From contig VWYX01000252.1 of assembly GCA_013396525.1 (NCBI GenBank), forward strand, positions 142,937 to 206,936: 64,000 bases of DNA, written 5' to 3'. Shown here in pieces: positions 1-36,068 of this stretch. This DNA comes from Chaetorhynchus papuensis (lineage: Eukaryota > Chordata > Aves > Passeriformes > Rhipiduridae). Position 1 is the first letter of the stretch; the number at the start of each line of letters is the position of its first letter. Made by a program: the position numbers and the translations under genes. The notes below the pieces were generated by a model, which did not search any database, had not been told where the DNA came from, and saw only the letters and a list, made by a program, of their open reading frames with translations.

Positions 1-3000
1 GAAGGGTCTCACATCCTTGTGTGGTGGAGACAGAGTCGATGGCAGCCTGGGCTCTCCTGTTGGGTAGAACCTCACCTGCACAGAGCTTCAGTGCCTGTCC
101 CTCCTAGGGCAGGGGGGCTGCTTGGGAATGGCTGGATGTGCTGCAGGGATGGTGTGTGAGGGCAGTGCAGCCACTGGCACCGTGTCTCTTACTGGGCACT
201 GGGGATTCTCTGTGAAACTGGCCTGTGCTGAGTCTTTTTAAACTTTTTTTCGGTCATGTCCTAACACCTGTGTGACAAAGGCCTTAAAATGTGGTGCTGA
301 AGGGTAAGGGGGACTGACAGCTGTGGTTTTCTGGATGCCCAACACCCAGGGTAAGGCTGAGGGCAGCCTCACAGAACCAGAGTTTCAGCATTGTGCTGTC
401 GTGAACGGCAAGTTTTTGTAAGGAACACATCTTAAGTTGCTTCCCCGATGCTTTCAAAACTTCCCAAGACTTAAACCGTACCACAGAGCTGTCAGTATTG
501 CACAGGCAGTGCTAGAGGTCAGAATTGTCAGCTGAAAGAAGGGTGGTTTCTCTGAATGGCCACAGTCAGTGAGTGCTGGCGGCGGGTCTGGCGGGTCCCT
601 GTCGGTCTGAGCTCTGCAGGGATCCCGGGTCAGCACCTGGCAGGGCTGTACCACCTGTTTATCCAAACTTCCAGTAAAAGGGCTGAGTGCTCCTTCAGCG
701 GCCAGGCTGTGCCGTAAGAGTCTTTGATTCATCTCTTACTGGAAATGGTTTGATAATTCACTTTGTTTGCGTAGCGGCGCGCAGGGACCAGGGACGGGCC
801 TTGGGTTTGCTGTGGGCTCGAGCAGCCAAATGTAAATTGTTATTTTTGTCCCTCTCCGTGTTTTGCGTGTGGTTGGGTCGCTGGTTTGACATTATGAAGA
901 AATGAATGTCTCCTTTTAAACATAGGGTGGTCTCTGTTCCAGGTCCCTTGAGTGTCCTTTTTTGAGGTCAGATGGAATATAGTCTAAAAATCTGGTTTGA
1001 TTTCAGCTGTTTACTATGAAAACTGTAAATAAATCTGCAGTCCTCACTGACTGAATCTGGGTTCTTGGTTGATTAACAAAAAAATCACAGGAAATTTAGA
1101 AAATTATCATCTGGTTCATGTGGTTACCACGTCTGCCCTGTCTCCCCACCGCCCGCCCGCTTGTCCTGAGCTCTGTGAGCATGAACTGGGCAGACACATT
1201 AAACGACGTTGTGGTGCCCGTCTCTAGAAGGTCAGACTGCTTCTGACATCACAAGGTCACCAAATTCACTGGAAATGTGACTTAATCCACCACACAGAGG
1301 AGATGCAAAGCTTCATCAGCGTTTGTTTTCCAGACAGAAAGCAGCTTAAAAGCACGAGGCGTCTGTCCAGAGGCGGGGAGTGGAAACTTGTGTGTCAGTG
1401 CTCTCTGAACCAGAAGGTGATTTTTTTCTTCAGTGTAGGGTTGGACTGTTTTTTTAACACAGAGAGCGGCGTCAGGTGCTTCATGTAAGTACAGAGAGCA
1501 GTGACTGATGTGTGTAAGCGTTGTGCAATGAAATGATGCATTCCTTCCTCTCTGGAAGACGCTCAGAGGAGCATCGCTGTGCACCGAGGAGCGCGGTGAC
1601 GCCGGCACGGCCCAGCCGCGGGTCTGGGTGCTCCGGCACGCTCAGAGCAGGGTGCTGGCTCCCAGCTCAACGCTCAGGTCAGCTCTGTAACCTCCACTGC
1701 ATGGGAGGTTTATGCAGACTAAGCTCTCAATGGTTAATTTTGGCATACAGTTGCCCTTGGTGGTATGTGAAGTATTCTGTAGCCTCATTGTTTCTGTCCT
1801 TCCTCTGGAGCTGGTGCAGAAATGTCAGCGGGCTCGGAGCGCGGCGCCTACGTGCAGAGCCTGGGCCTCCGCTCCCAGTTCTTCATGAAAAGTGAAATTT
1901 CACGCCTAACCCAAAAAGGGCTTTTTGCAGCCTAAGCAGGACTGGCTGGGCAGAGGGGCAGCAGAGTTTTCTGAGTGAGAGGCACAGGGCAGGGGGTGCC
2001 CCAAGCGACGGGACTGAAGGCGGGTGTCATCGGCTGTGCCGGGACTGGTGAGCTTGGTTTGGGCAAAAATGCACTTAGGAGAGCCTTGCAGAAAGACACC
2101 TGCTGCAGTAGCTGGGTTTGTTTTCTTGCCTGTAGGAGAATTGCTGAAATATTTCGGAAATTGTTGAGAGATTGGAGCCTTGTGCTTTGTTTCAAGGGCA
2201 CTCTCTGTATGGACAGGCTGGCTCCCAAATCCCAGCGGAGCAGAAGGTGTGAATGACCTTGTTTAGGAGCTGAGCTATTACCTGTTGATCAGTGGCTTAA
2301 ATTGGAGCAGCCCTTGCTGTGCTCTGCTGTCAGTCTCCTTAGAGTAACAAATTTATGACCACGCAAGTGCCTTAATGAAATACGACGGGGCAATTTGAGA
2401 TGGTCACTTTGCTGTGCCGAGCGAGCGAGCTGAGGGTCAGATTTGACTTGGTGATGGTTTTCCTTCTCCAGCCCTGGTTCAGATTTGCTTATGGAATAAG
2501 TTTATCCAATGAATAAGAGTTAATTGACGAGTTCTTTGACAAACACCTCGAGTCTGTTGCACAACGTGAGTGGGCAAAGGCAGAAGTAGGTTGCTGTGCA
2601 GTCAGGAGCAGCACAACTGCTTTGATGGATCTCGGTAATTAGTATTTACTGCAAGTCAATTATGTCGCAGGTATTTTAATGAATGGGTGACTGGGGAAAA
2701 ACACAACCACCTGATGAGAAACCTGCACAAGCGATTTGTTGTTATTATTTTCAAGAACAGATATCTGTATTGAGCCCCCAGTTTGATGGAGTTTAGGGAG
2801 GGACATGAATCACTGCAGCTTAATTTTGGCCAGAAATGTTTTGAGGTCAACTTGATGGCCCCACCAAGGAGTTACAACCTCCTGAAGCGAGGCTTCCTTT
2901 CTCTGCCTTTTCTGCTGCCTGTCTCCTGCCTGTCCATCCCCACGTGTGGGCCTGGTGCTTCCAGGTTTTAAGTGGATTGACTTCATCTGGGTCACTGCTG

Positions 3001-3796
3001 TGTGCCTTCCTTTGTGATCTCTTGGAGAGGCTTTTCCTGTCCGTGTGTGCAGTGCTGGCTTCCAAGGAAAGCCCAGCTGGCAACAAACACTACCTTTGAG
3101 TGAGAGTACAGGCTTTCAGCAAAATATTTGGGAGTGCTCAGATTTCCGTAGTGGAGGCCAGCTCCATTTTTATAATGAAATGCTTTCTTGGATTTCGCAA
3201 GGATGTTGTTGCACCGATCCACAGAGAGGGAGGATGTTAAATCCCTCCTGCAGCTGGTGGGAGCTGTGCTGGCTGGAGGGCTGAGGTGAGCAGCTGCTTG
3301 TGGCTGTGGCTACCTGGGACCTCGCTGGTTCCAGCAGGAGTTATCTTTGAGGCATGTTAGACCAAAGACACATTTCCTGTGAAAAACCAGGGGAAGTCAG
3401 GATGGCATGTGGCCAGGAAGCTGCACCTCTCGAGGTGATGTGGTACAAGGCTTGGGGTCTGACTGAAGGCAGAGGCTGGAAAAGCTTCATTTATATTTTG
3501 ATATAGAAAAAGATCTTAAAACCTTTCACACTTGTGTACAAAACAGTTCTGATTTTCCAGGCATCCCCTCAGCTGTATAAAATAATATAAAATAAATTTC
3601 AAAGCCTTTCACTCGGAGCCAGCCCAGGCAGGGACTGGTTGGCAGTGGTGTGCCCAGTCCCTGCTTGTGCCTCTTCCATGTCTGGTGTTGGAGCTGGAAA
3701 CCACGCTGTACCCACGCTGTTCCCACCTCCCCAGCTCTCTCCACGAGCCTGAGAAGCCGCTGTGTCCATAACCCTGTGTTCTCCTTCCCCTCACAG
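1..3796 (+). other. SIK3: SIK3 intron (partial)
   Basis: This stretch precedes the first recognisable SIK3 exon and ends in a normal acceptor (CCCCTCACAG). I looked for the preceding kinase exon, which should encode the hinge region before Asp-His-Leu-Val, and did not find it, so the whole stretch is read as intron. It holds only short open frames without coding character. No RNA gene, promoter or recognisable mobile element was seen. Confidence 0.75.
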
Positions 3797-29108
<25,312 letters not shown>

Positions 29109-30095
29109 CCGGGAGGGAGTGAGTATCCGTGTGTCCTCTCTCCACACAGCATCTGGGGCCGCCTCCATGGCCTCACTTCCATGGGTCACCTTCCCTGCTC
29201 GTTGCTCCAGTGCTGGGGTTGGGACCATCAACTCGGAGCTCCCGTGCTGGGGCTGTTCCTTTGCCCAGGGACAGCGTCCCTCCTTTGTGCTGCTCTCAAA
29301 CCCCCTCTGCAGGGCGGGATCTCTCTCCTGGGGCAGGGTCAGGAATGGCCTGGGAATGCAGTGCTGGAGGGCTGTGGGAGGAGATGCACCGTTCTGGTGT
29401 CCTCTGACATCTGTGTTTCTCTCTCTTGCAGGGTTTGTGTACAGCTTTGAAATGAAAAGGTCCATTTTAAACCAACAGTATCTAGCAGCATTGCGCCAAA
29501 TTGCCGTAGTATTTCTGACTAACTGGAATACCATGGCCCCTTTCCTCATCCTCACCTCATCCAGTGTGTCGTTCCTTTGGGTTCTTTAATTTCTGCCACA
29601 CTTGCCTGTAACTCCAGCTACGCCCAGAGCCCTGAGCCCGACGCGGAGGATCGGCCTCGGCACCGGGGCTGCTCTGGGGGCTGGCCCTGCCTGGGGCCCC
29701 ACGCTGGGCTGAGCCTCCCTGGAGCCTGCCCTGAGCGGGTCCAAGGGGACTGGAGCTGCTCCTGGATGGAGACCACGCTCTTCTTCCACTCTGTCCCGCT
29801 GCACTGGGGGGTCTGGGCCTGGCAGCGCTGGCGGGGGCCCTCCCCACCCTGGTGCAATCCACTTCTTGTCTCACCTCTGTCTGCTCTGTTCCCTCTCGTG
29901 TGTCGGGGTGCTGACAGGATCACCCCTGCCCTGTCCTCCCTTCCCTTTTCTTTCCAAATCTGCCACGACTTGGGGTTTTTTCTTTTCCTGGCTAATGTAG
30001 GGCAGACGGATTTTTTCTTTGTTTCCTTTGCTTTTCCTCCTGATCACGTAGGAATTGTTTTTTTTGGTAAATGTTGTTTTATTATTATTGTTATT

Positions 30096-30101
30096 AATAA
30101 A
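30096..30101 (+). promoter_or_regulatory. SIK3: SIK3 proximal poly(A) signal
   Basis: A canonical AATAAA lies inside an AT-rich run about 1 kb after the stop codon. It could give a shorter SIK3 transcript; use of this site is inferred from sequence only. Confidence 0.5.
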
Positions 30102-31081
30102 AGGCAAAAGGAATTTCTGTTTGAGAGAAATTTTTAACTAGATTCTGTTCTATATGAATTGTGACTTGCACCTTTTGTTCAAAGTATTTTATTTCTTTTA
30201 ACGACATTGTACTTGTGACTGGTTTTCTCTCGTGCCAGTGGCGACAGTGGTAATTCTCCTTATACAGTCGGGACGTGCAGAGGTCTCTTCTTTGTCCCTT
30301 TTCCATCCTTTCCGTGGTGGATAGAGCGGGAGGCCCCCCTTGCTGGGGCTCAGGAGCACGTGGTGTCACCCTTGCCTTTGGGACTTGACAAGCTCCAGCT
30401 CAGACCCTTCTTACTGACATTTTTCTGGAATATTTTTTAAAACTAAAGGAAACATCGACCCAGCCCTCCTGACTTTGCACAGAAGGAAGTGTGAAACCAG
30501 CACGGCAGAGGCGACTTTGCTATCCTTACCCCGTGCCTCTTCCCGGCCTCCCCTTCCCCGGGAGAACAACGCTAAAGGCTCTGCGATCCCGAAAATCAGA
30601 GCGGGGGGGGGAGCTCCGCAGCCCGGCCGCGCCCGGCCCCTCACCCGGCGCCTGCGGGCTCGGGGGGCGCGGGGAACCCGCCGGATCGAGCGGGAAGGGT
30701 GGGAAACGCTGAAAGCCTTTCGCTCTGTCCCTTTGGTTCGTTTTCCTTTTGTTTACATGACACTGTATCCTGGGAGAGTCGCCGGGCCCCCCCGCAGCAG
30801 CCGCCCCGCAGGGCCGTCACCGTGCCATCCGCAGTACCACACTTTTTTTATCATGGCTTTGTATTGTAGTAATCAATACGCGCAGTATATGTTGAATGTA
30901 TATTAATATACTTTGCTATTATTTCTGTTTTTTGGAAATGTCAGAAGTATTTTTTTTTTCTTCCTCATTTATGTTGGACTAAAAACGAACAGGAAAAAAA
31001 AAAAGTTTCAGTAAATCTTCAGTCCATTTTTTTGTGGGTCACTTGCAACTAGTCAATTAGTTGGACAGTGGGATCATAACA

Positions 31082-31087
31082 AATAAA
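31082..31087 (+). promoter_or_regulatory. SIK3: SIK3 distal poly(A) signal
   Basis: An AATAAA is followed by a GT/T-rich stretch (near 31105-31130) typical of a downstream element. After it the sequence turns GC-rich and intergenic. It is the most likely end of SIK3. Confidence 0.6.
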
Positions 31088-31105
31088 ACCATGATTATGA
31101 TCTTC

Positions 31106-32257
31106 CCTGGGCTCTTGTTTGCCTTGTTGCTCAACGCCAAAGTTCAAGGGGTGGCAGCTGCTGTGTCCCCAGTCCATCCCTGGGGCTGCCACTTCCCTCG
31201 GGCTCCAGCAGCCTCCCTGGCTGGGTTTCCCAAAGCCCCCCCGGCACTCACAGCCCCCCTGGTTCGGTTTCCCAAAGCCCCCCCGGCACTCACAGCCCCC
31301 CTGCAGCCGGAGCTCAGCGGAGTCCGACTTGCCCTGCGGGTGTGGGGAACTGCGGTGCTGCAGATCAGACCCTGCCCGGGCATCTGCCTGCAGTGGCAGC
31401 TGTGGGTAGAGTCTGGGAGGCGCAGGGAGCTGTGCCTCCAGCACCCTGCAGCACATGGGGTGGCAACACCTGTGCGATGCCCACGAGGTGCCCAGCGAGC
31501 TGGCACGGGCTGGGGCTGCAGGGAGCTGGTGCCATTCAAGAGCATCATTCATTCCTCTGTAGCAACTCCCCCCGGCACTGCCAGCCCTGCACACTCCCTG
31601 CAGCCCCGTCTGGGGACGTGGCCCTTCTCTCCCTGTCCCCTCTCTCCCCTCGCCAGGCCGGGCTCAGCCCTGTGCGCTCGATTCCTGTGGATCCCTGGAC
31701 TGGTGTCAATGGGACAGGGAAGCACCTGGGGTTGGCTCGGGCTGAGGGGGGTTTTGGGGTGGCCGTGCCGGTGCTGGTGCCTGCTCCGAGCTGAGCCTTC
31801 GCTTTGCCCAGGTCCCCAGCGAGGGCTGGCGTGGGCGGGCAGGGGCACAGCTCCCGGGACCTCTGAGTTGGGGATACAGCGGGAAAAGGGGGTGACGTGA
31901 GCGGCCCGGTGAAGGACGGGGCACAGACCCGCGCCCGAGGCGAGGGGTCCGGGTACGGCCGGCCAAATCCCTGCGGGAATAAACCTTGTCCCCGGGCCGG
32001 CGGCCAATCCCTGGGGGCTGCGAGGGGCCCCGGCAAGGCCGCAGGGCCAGCGGGAATCTGGGTCACCGGGAGCGTAAACAGCTCCTTGGCCGGAGAGGCG
32101 CATCCCGCGGGGAGCTCCTGTTTGCTCGCCGCCCCTGCCAAGCCCGCGCTCCTCGCCGGTGCTGCGCGATCCTTGAACCCTGCGCGCCACATCGCCCGCC
32201 GGGAGCGCGTTCCGGGGCCGCCGCGCTGGCTTATCTCCGCGGAACTGCCCCTCCGGC
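31106..32257. other. SIK3–APOA1 intergenic and APOA1 upstream region
   Basis: No gene is visible between the SIK3 end and the APOA1 promoter. The stretch holds a direct duplication at 31216-31301 and becomes very GC/CpG-rich from about 31780. The word TTGAACCCTG at 32173-32182 resembles half of a nuclear-receptor (HNF4-type) site, as in mammalian APOA1 promoters. The 418-codon minus-strand open frame here is a GC artefact. Confidence 0.65.
31216..31301 (+). repeat. 42-base direct duplication
   Basis: Two adjacent near-identical copies contain GGTTTCCCAAAGCC, a C run, GGCACTCACAG and another C run, with a period of 42 bases. It lies between SIK3 and APOA1. Confidence 0.88.
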
Positions 32258-32264
32258 ATAAATA
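32258..32264 (+). promoter_or_regulatory. APOA1: APOA1 TATA box
   Basis: ATAAATA lies about 30 bases before the expected start of the noncoding first exon, which runs from about 32288 to 32321 and is followed by the donor GTAAGA. The AGATAAG-like word on the other strand (32230-32236) is a possible GATA site. Confidence 0.75.
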
Positions 32265-32476
32265 GCGGCGGCGGAGCCCCGGCCGCTCAGACGGGACGAG
32301 CAGCAGCAGCAGAGAGAGCTGGTAAGAGCCCGGGCTGCTCCGCAGGACCCACAGGGACGGAGCGGTGCCCCTCGCCCGCGGGCCCCGGCGGGGACCCCTC
32401 AGCCCCCGCCGGGGTTGGATTTGCCGGGGCTCCCCGCGCCCAACTCTCTTGCTCTGCCCGCAGGTCCAGCGCGAAG

Positions 32477-33588
32477 ATGAGAGCCGTGGTGTTGACCCTC
32501 GCCCTGCTCTGCCTGACGGGTATGTCCGGACGGGGCTGCAGCGGCTGCGGATCCCCGCGGGATGGAGCAGCACGGGAGGGATGGGGCGGCTGAGCCCGAC
32601 GCGAGCGTTGCTGGAAGCCGCCGGTTTCCGAAGCGCTTTGCGAGTCGGGCTGCAGCCGAGGGGCTTCCCGGTCCTCTCCCGAGCCGGGCAGGTCCCCGGC
32701 AGGGCTGGAGCCATCCCCGGGCGGTGTGTCCTGAGCACACCCGACTCTCTTCGCAGGCACCCAGGCCCGCTCCTTCTGGCAGCACGATGAGCCCCAGGCA
32801 CCCCTGGATCGCCTCAAGGACATGCTCGATGTGTACCTGGAGACAGTGAAGGCCAGCGGCAAGGAAGCCATTGCCCAGTTCGAGGCCTCCACCGTGGGCA
32901 AACAGCTGGAGTAAGTGGAGACTGTGTGGCGAGGGGCTGGTGGGGGACCCCGGGCGCCGTGTGTGACCTCCCTCCCCTCCCCTCCCGCAGCCTGAAGCTG
33001 GGTGAGAACCTGGACACGCTGGGCGCAGCCGCCGCCAAGCTGAGAGAGGATGTGGCCCCCTACTACAAAGAGGTGCGGGAGATGTGGCTGAAAGACACCG
33101 AGTCCCTGCGCCAGGAGCTGACCAAGGACCTGGAGGAGGTGAAGGAGAAGATCAAGCCCTTCCTGGACCAGTTCTCTGCCAAGTGGACGGAGGATCTGGA
33201 GCAGTACCGCCAGCGCCTGGCACCCCTCGCCCAGGAGCTGAAGGAGCTCAGCAAGCAGAAGGTGGAGCTGCTGCAGCAGAAGCTGACCCCGGTGGCTGAG
33301 GAGGCGCGGGACCGTCTGCGCGGGCACGTCGAGGAGCTGCGCAAGAACGTGGCCCCCTTCAGCGATGAGCTGCGGCAGAAGCTGAGCCAGAAGCTGGAGG
33401 AGATCAGGGAGAAGGGCATCCCCCAGGCCGCTGAATACCAGGCCAAGGTGGTGGAGCACCTCAGCAACCTGCGTGAGAAGATGACACCCCTGGTGCAGGA
33501 CTTCAAGGAGCGCCTCACCCCCTACACCGAGAGCCTCAAGGCCCGTTTCATCAGCTTGCTGGAGGATCTCCAGAAGACCGTGGCCTGA
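32477..33588 (+). CDS. APOA1: Apolipoprotein A-I
   Basis: ApoA-I is the main structural protein of HDL; it accepts cholesterol through ABCA1 and activates LCAT. Coding exons are 32477-32519, 32757-32910 and 32991-33588, giving 264 residues, the length I know for chicken apoA-I. Residues 1-18 form a signal peptide (MRAVVLTLALLCLTGTQA), followed by a six-residue pro-segment RSFWQH and mature DEPQAPLDRL. The last exon carries the amphipathic 11/22-residue helices punctuated by Pro, for example KPFLDQF, KLTPVAEEARDRL and KMTPLVQDFKERLTP, ending in LQKTVA. A noncoding exon ends at 32321. The start ATG is the first in exon 2 and begins the signal peptide. No defects were seen. Confidence 0.98.
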
Positions 33589-33800
33589 GCCGCCGGCCGG
33601 CGCGGCCAGGGACTGACCCCAGCCCCGCTCCGCAGCCGCCCCGGGTGCTCCCTGCCCTGCCCCGGGTGCTTCTCCTCAGGGGGCTCTGGGGACAGGCTGC
33701 AGGAGCCCCGGGCCAGCCCAGCCCAGCCCGGAGACCCCCTCCTTCCCCAGAATCCCCTCCCCGACCCGGCGTCACTCTCAGCTTTGCCTCCCTTTTGTCA

Positions 33801-33806
33801 AATAAA
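33801..33806 (+). promoter_or_regulatory. APOA1: APOA1 poly(A) signal
   Basis: AATAAA lies 213 bases after the APOA1 stop and is followed by a T/GT-rich stretch, so cleavage is expected near 33825. Confidence 0.85.
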
Positions 33807-33825
33807 CTTGACTTAAGTTATTGGA

Positions 33826-34180
33826 GCTCGCTCAGTCTTTGCAGTGGATGCTGGAGGGGGCAAGGGGTGCTCTGAGCTGGGGGTGCTGGGGGACCCAGAG
33901 GGAGTGGGAGGACAGGGAACTGGTGAGGGGTGCCCTGGGCTCGCCCTGTACTGAGCGCAGCTCTGCCCGAGGTGCAGCCGGGCTCAGCCCCACTCAGGGC
34001 ACTGGGGAACGGTGGCACCGAATTTGCAGGAGCTTGTGGAAGCAGCAATCGGCTCCTGCCACGCTGGGCACCCCGACATGGCCGTGTGAACCCCCGTGCC
34101 GGTGTCTGTCCCAGCCCTCCCTCTCCCTGCGGGTCACACTCCTCCTTGCCAGCCCCCCAGTGATGCCACCACAGCGTTTC
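33826..34180. other. Convergent APOA1/APOC3 spacer
   Basis: About 350 bases separate the two poly(A) regions, which face each other. The sequence is GC-rich and shows no gene or repeat. Confidence 0.7.
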
Positions 34181-34192
34181 CTTCCGCCGCGC

Positions 34193-34198
34193 TTTATT
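34193..34198 (-). promoter_or_regulatory. APOC3: APOC3 poly(A) signal
   Basis: On the minus strand this reads AATAAA, 74 bases after the APOC3 stop codon. Confidence 0.85.
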
Positions 34199-34271
34199 GA
34201 GAGCACCACGACAGCGGGTGGGAGCCGGGGGGACCCCAGCCCCGACAGCCCCTGGGCAGCCCCCGGCGAGG

Positions 34272-34791
34272 CTACGCGGCCGGAGTCTTCTTCCAGAGCT
34301 CCGCCAGCTGCTCCTTGAGCCACACCAGCCGCTGCTTCGCCAGCTCCGCGCTGTCCGAGAGCCACTGCCTGCACGGGGAGGGGAGGGGAGGGCAGGGGGT
34401 CAGCGCGGGGCCCTGGCCGGGCTCCCCGCCGCCACCGGGGGACGGAGACAGCGACAGGGACGGGGCTGGCGGGGTTCGGGGGCACCTGGCCTGCTGCGCC
34501 GCCTCCGACTCCCGCACCCTGCTGAAGGCGTCCTTGGCCATGGCCGTGGCTTTCTGGGCCAGCTCCTGCACCTTCTGCACCAGCGCCTTCGGCTCCTCGG
34601 TCTTGTCGGCCCCTGCAAGCACGAGCCTGGTGGGACTGGGGGGACGGGGCCCCGCGGCTGTGCCCCACCGTGTGTGCCCCCCAGCACCCTGAGCCCCGAC
34701 CCCCTCCTCCTGCGCAGCCCCGCTGCCCCTTACTTGCTCCCAGCGCCAGGACGGCCGTGCAGGCGAGCAGGAACAGCAGCGACGGCTTCAT
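34272..34791 (-). CDS. APOC3: Apolipoprotein C-III
   Basis: ApoC-III is a small exchangeable apolipoprotein that inhibits lipoprotein lipase and hepatic remnant uptake. Coding exons on the minus strand are 34734-34791, 34486-34612 and 34272-34368; the total is 282 bases, giving 93 residues (human has 99). The signal peptide is MKPSLLFLLACTAVLALGA, followed by the first amphipathic helix (KALVQKVQELAQKATAMAKD), the family motif SEAAQQAR, and a second helix ending in LWKKTPAA. The exon phases (1, then 2) match the other three apolipoproteins. A noncoding first exon lies at about 34905-34925. APOC3 is inverted relative to its neighbours, as in mammals. Confidence 0.96.
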
Positions 34792-34947
34792 GGCTGGGGA
34801 GAGAGCAGAGCGCGCGGTGTGGGGCAGCAGGGGGGCCACGGGGGTCCCGACACCGACCCCGTCCCCTTCCCAGCATGACCCTCACCAGGGATGTCCCCGC
34901 TCACCTGTGCCGGGCTCTGTGACGAGGGGGCAGCCCCGAGCTCTCTC

Positions 34948-34953
34948 TTTATA
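34948..34953 (-). promoter_or_regulatory. APOC3: APOC3 TATA box
   Basis: On the minus strand this reads TATAAA. It lies about 25 bases before the inferred noncoding exon 1, whose donor is CACAG|GTGAGC with its last exon base at 34905. Confidence 0.8.
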
Positions 34954-35079
34954 CCCTCCCCACGGCCGCCCTGGGGGATTTGTGCAAAGGTCAGGGCAGG
35001 GCGCGGGGGGGCTGCAGGGGGGCTCCGTCCGGCCAGGAGTTGGGAAATCCCGCGGGGACGGAGCCTGCTGGGGCCCCGC

Positions 35080-35133
35080 GTGTCTGTGCGCGCATACCCG
35101 TGCATACGAGTGCGTGTGCACACGCGTGTGCGC
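35080..35133. repeat. Alternating purine/pyrimidine tract
   Basis: GTCTGTGCGCGCATACCCGT and TGCGTGTGCACACGCGTGTG form an almost unbroken alternation of purine and pyrimidine, the kind of sequence prone to Z-DNA. It sits between the APOC3 and APOA4 promoters. Confidence 0.75.
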
Positions 35134-35750
35134 AGCCAGCCCGGCGCCCGCGGCAGGGACAGCCCTGGCGCCGTGGGCACACGCGGCACAAGGGTGACAT
35201 CCAGCGGCCCTGTCCCCGGGCACGACGCCCTCGGGCACCGCGAGGCTCTTCGGACCCTGGCACTGCCGCTGCCCGGCTGGTCCCTGCCCCTGCGCGCCGT
35301 GCCCTTTGCCGATGCGGCACATCGCGGCTGCTCCGCTGCCCCCGGGCCGGGGGTGGGCTGAGCCGGGGGCTGCCCCCCCAGGTGTGCGCTGAGAGCACCA
35401 GGGACACGCACGGTCCTAGCTCCATTCCCAGGCACCGTGTGGCTGCGGGGTCCTACAGCTTCCTGTGCCAGGGCTTCCTCAGGAGCCTGGACTGGGAAGG
35501 AACAGCCTCGTGTGCCCCCGAGCTCCATCAAAGCGTCTCCCTGAACCCATGTCCTGCCCTGATAAACGCCACCTATCCCACAACCACACACCCCAGGTGC
35601 AGCACTGCAGGCACCGATGGGGCCATTGCTGCATCCCGCAGAGCAGTGAGGTGTCCCTGAGCCCAGGGCCCTGTCCCCAGGGGGGGCTCAGTGTGTCCTG
35701 TGTACCCCCACCCCCTGTCTGCCCCTGTCACCCCGCTGGGGGCCGGTGGG

Positions 35751-35803
35751 GCTGCGGGTGATGTCAGGGCTGCGGGTGATGTCAGGGCTGTGCACACGTC
35801 AGG
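35751..35803 (+). repeat. 18-base direct repeat upstream of APOA4
   Basis: GCTGCGGGTGATGTCAGG occurs twice back to back and is followed by a third, diverged copy ending in CACGTCAGG. It lies about 85-135 bases before the APOA4 TATA box. Each full copy carries TGATGTCA, a CRE/AP-1-like word. Confidence 0.85.
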
Positions 35804-35886
35804 CACTTCCACGTTGCGGCCGTGCTAAAGTCCAAGCCCTTGCTGTGTCACAGCCCGCGTGGAAGCTGCAGGGGTGCTCGGGCTGC

Positions 35887-35893
35887 ATAAATA
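35887..35893 (+). promoter_or_regulatory. APOA4: APOA4 TATA box
   Basis: ATAAATA is embedded in the same CATAAATAG context as the APOA1 box. A noncoding first exon is inferred from about 35917 to 35941, ending at the donor CACAG|GTGAGC. Confidence 0.75.
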
Positions 35894-36068
35894 GTGCCGG
35901 GAGCTGCCGGCTCCGCAGGTACCGCGGCCGTGGCAGCACAGGTGAGCAGCTGCAGGGGCTGGAGAGCCAGGGTCTCCATCGCCTCTGGCAGGGGGCTGGG
36001 GTGCTGCTGGTCCCTGGGGCTTCCTTCACCTCCTCTCTGTGCTCCCACAGGAGTCCCCAGCACTCAGG

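Larger units (their letters stand above)
29109..31105 (+). other. SIK3: SIK3 3' untranslated region
   Basis: The stretch after the SIK3 stop runs about 2 kb to AATAAA at 31082-31087, with an earlier AATAAA at 30096-30101. It alternates U-rich and GC-rich sections, including a CpG-rich block at 30590-30720. A possible UTR intron lies between GTGAGT at 29119 and a TCTCTCTTGCAG acceptor ending at 29431. No other gene is recognisable in it. Confidence 0.75.
34954..35886. promoter_or_regulatory. Divergent APOC3/APOA4 control region
   Basis: This roughly 0.93 kb separates the head-to-head promoters of APOC3 and APOA4. In mammals the APOC3 upstream enhancer in this position drives the whole cluster in liver and intestine. 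Here I see an alternating purine/pyrimidine tract (35080-35133) and an 18-base direct repeat containing TGATGTCA (35751-35803). The enhancer role is inferred from position only. Confidence 0.5.

Noticed and set aside
31545..32801. 418-codon minus-strand open frame over the APOA1 promoter
   Set aside because: It spans a GC-rich intergenic region, the promoter and the APOA1 exons; the composition is Arg/Pro/Gly/Ser typical of stop-poor GC DNA.
32287..33459. 390-codon minus-strand open frame
   Set aside because: It is the antisense of the APOA1 exons and introns and crosses true splice sites.
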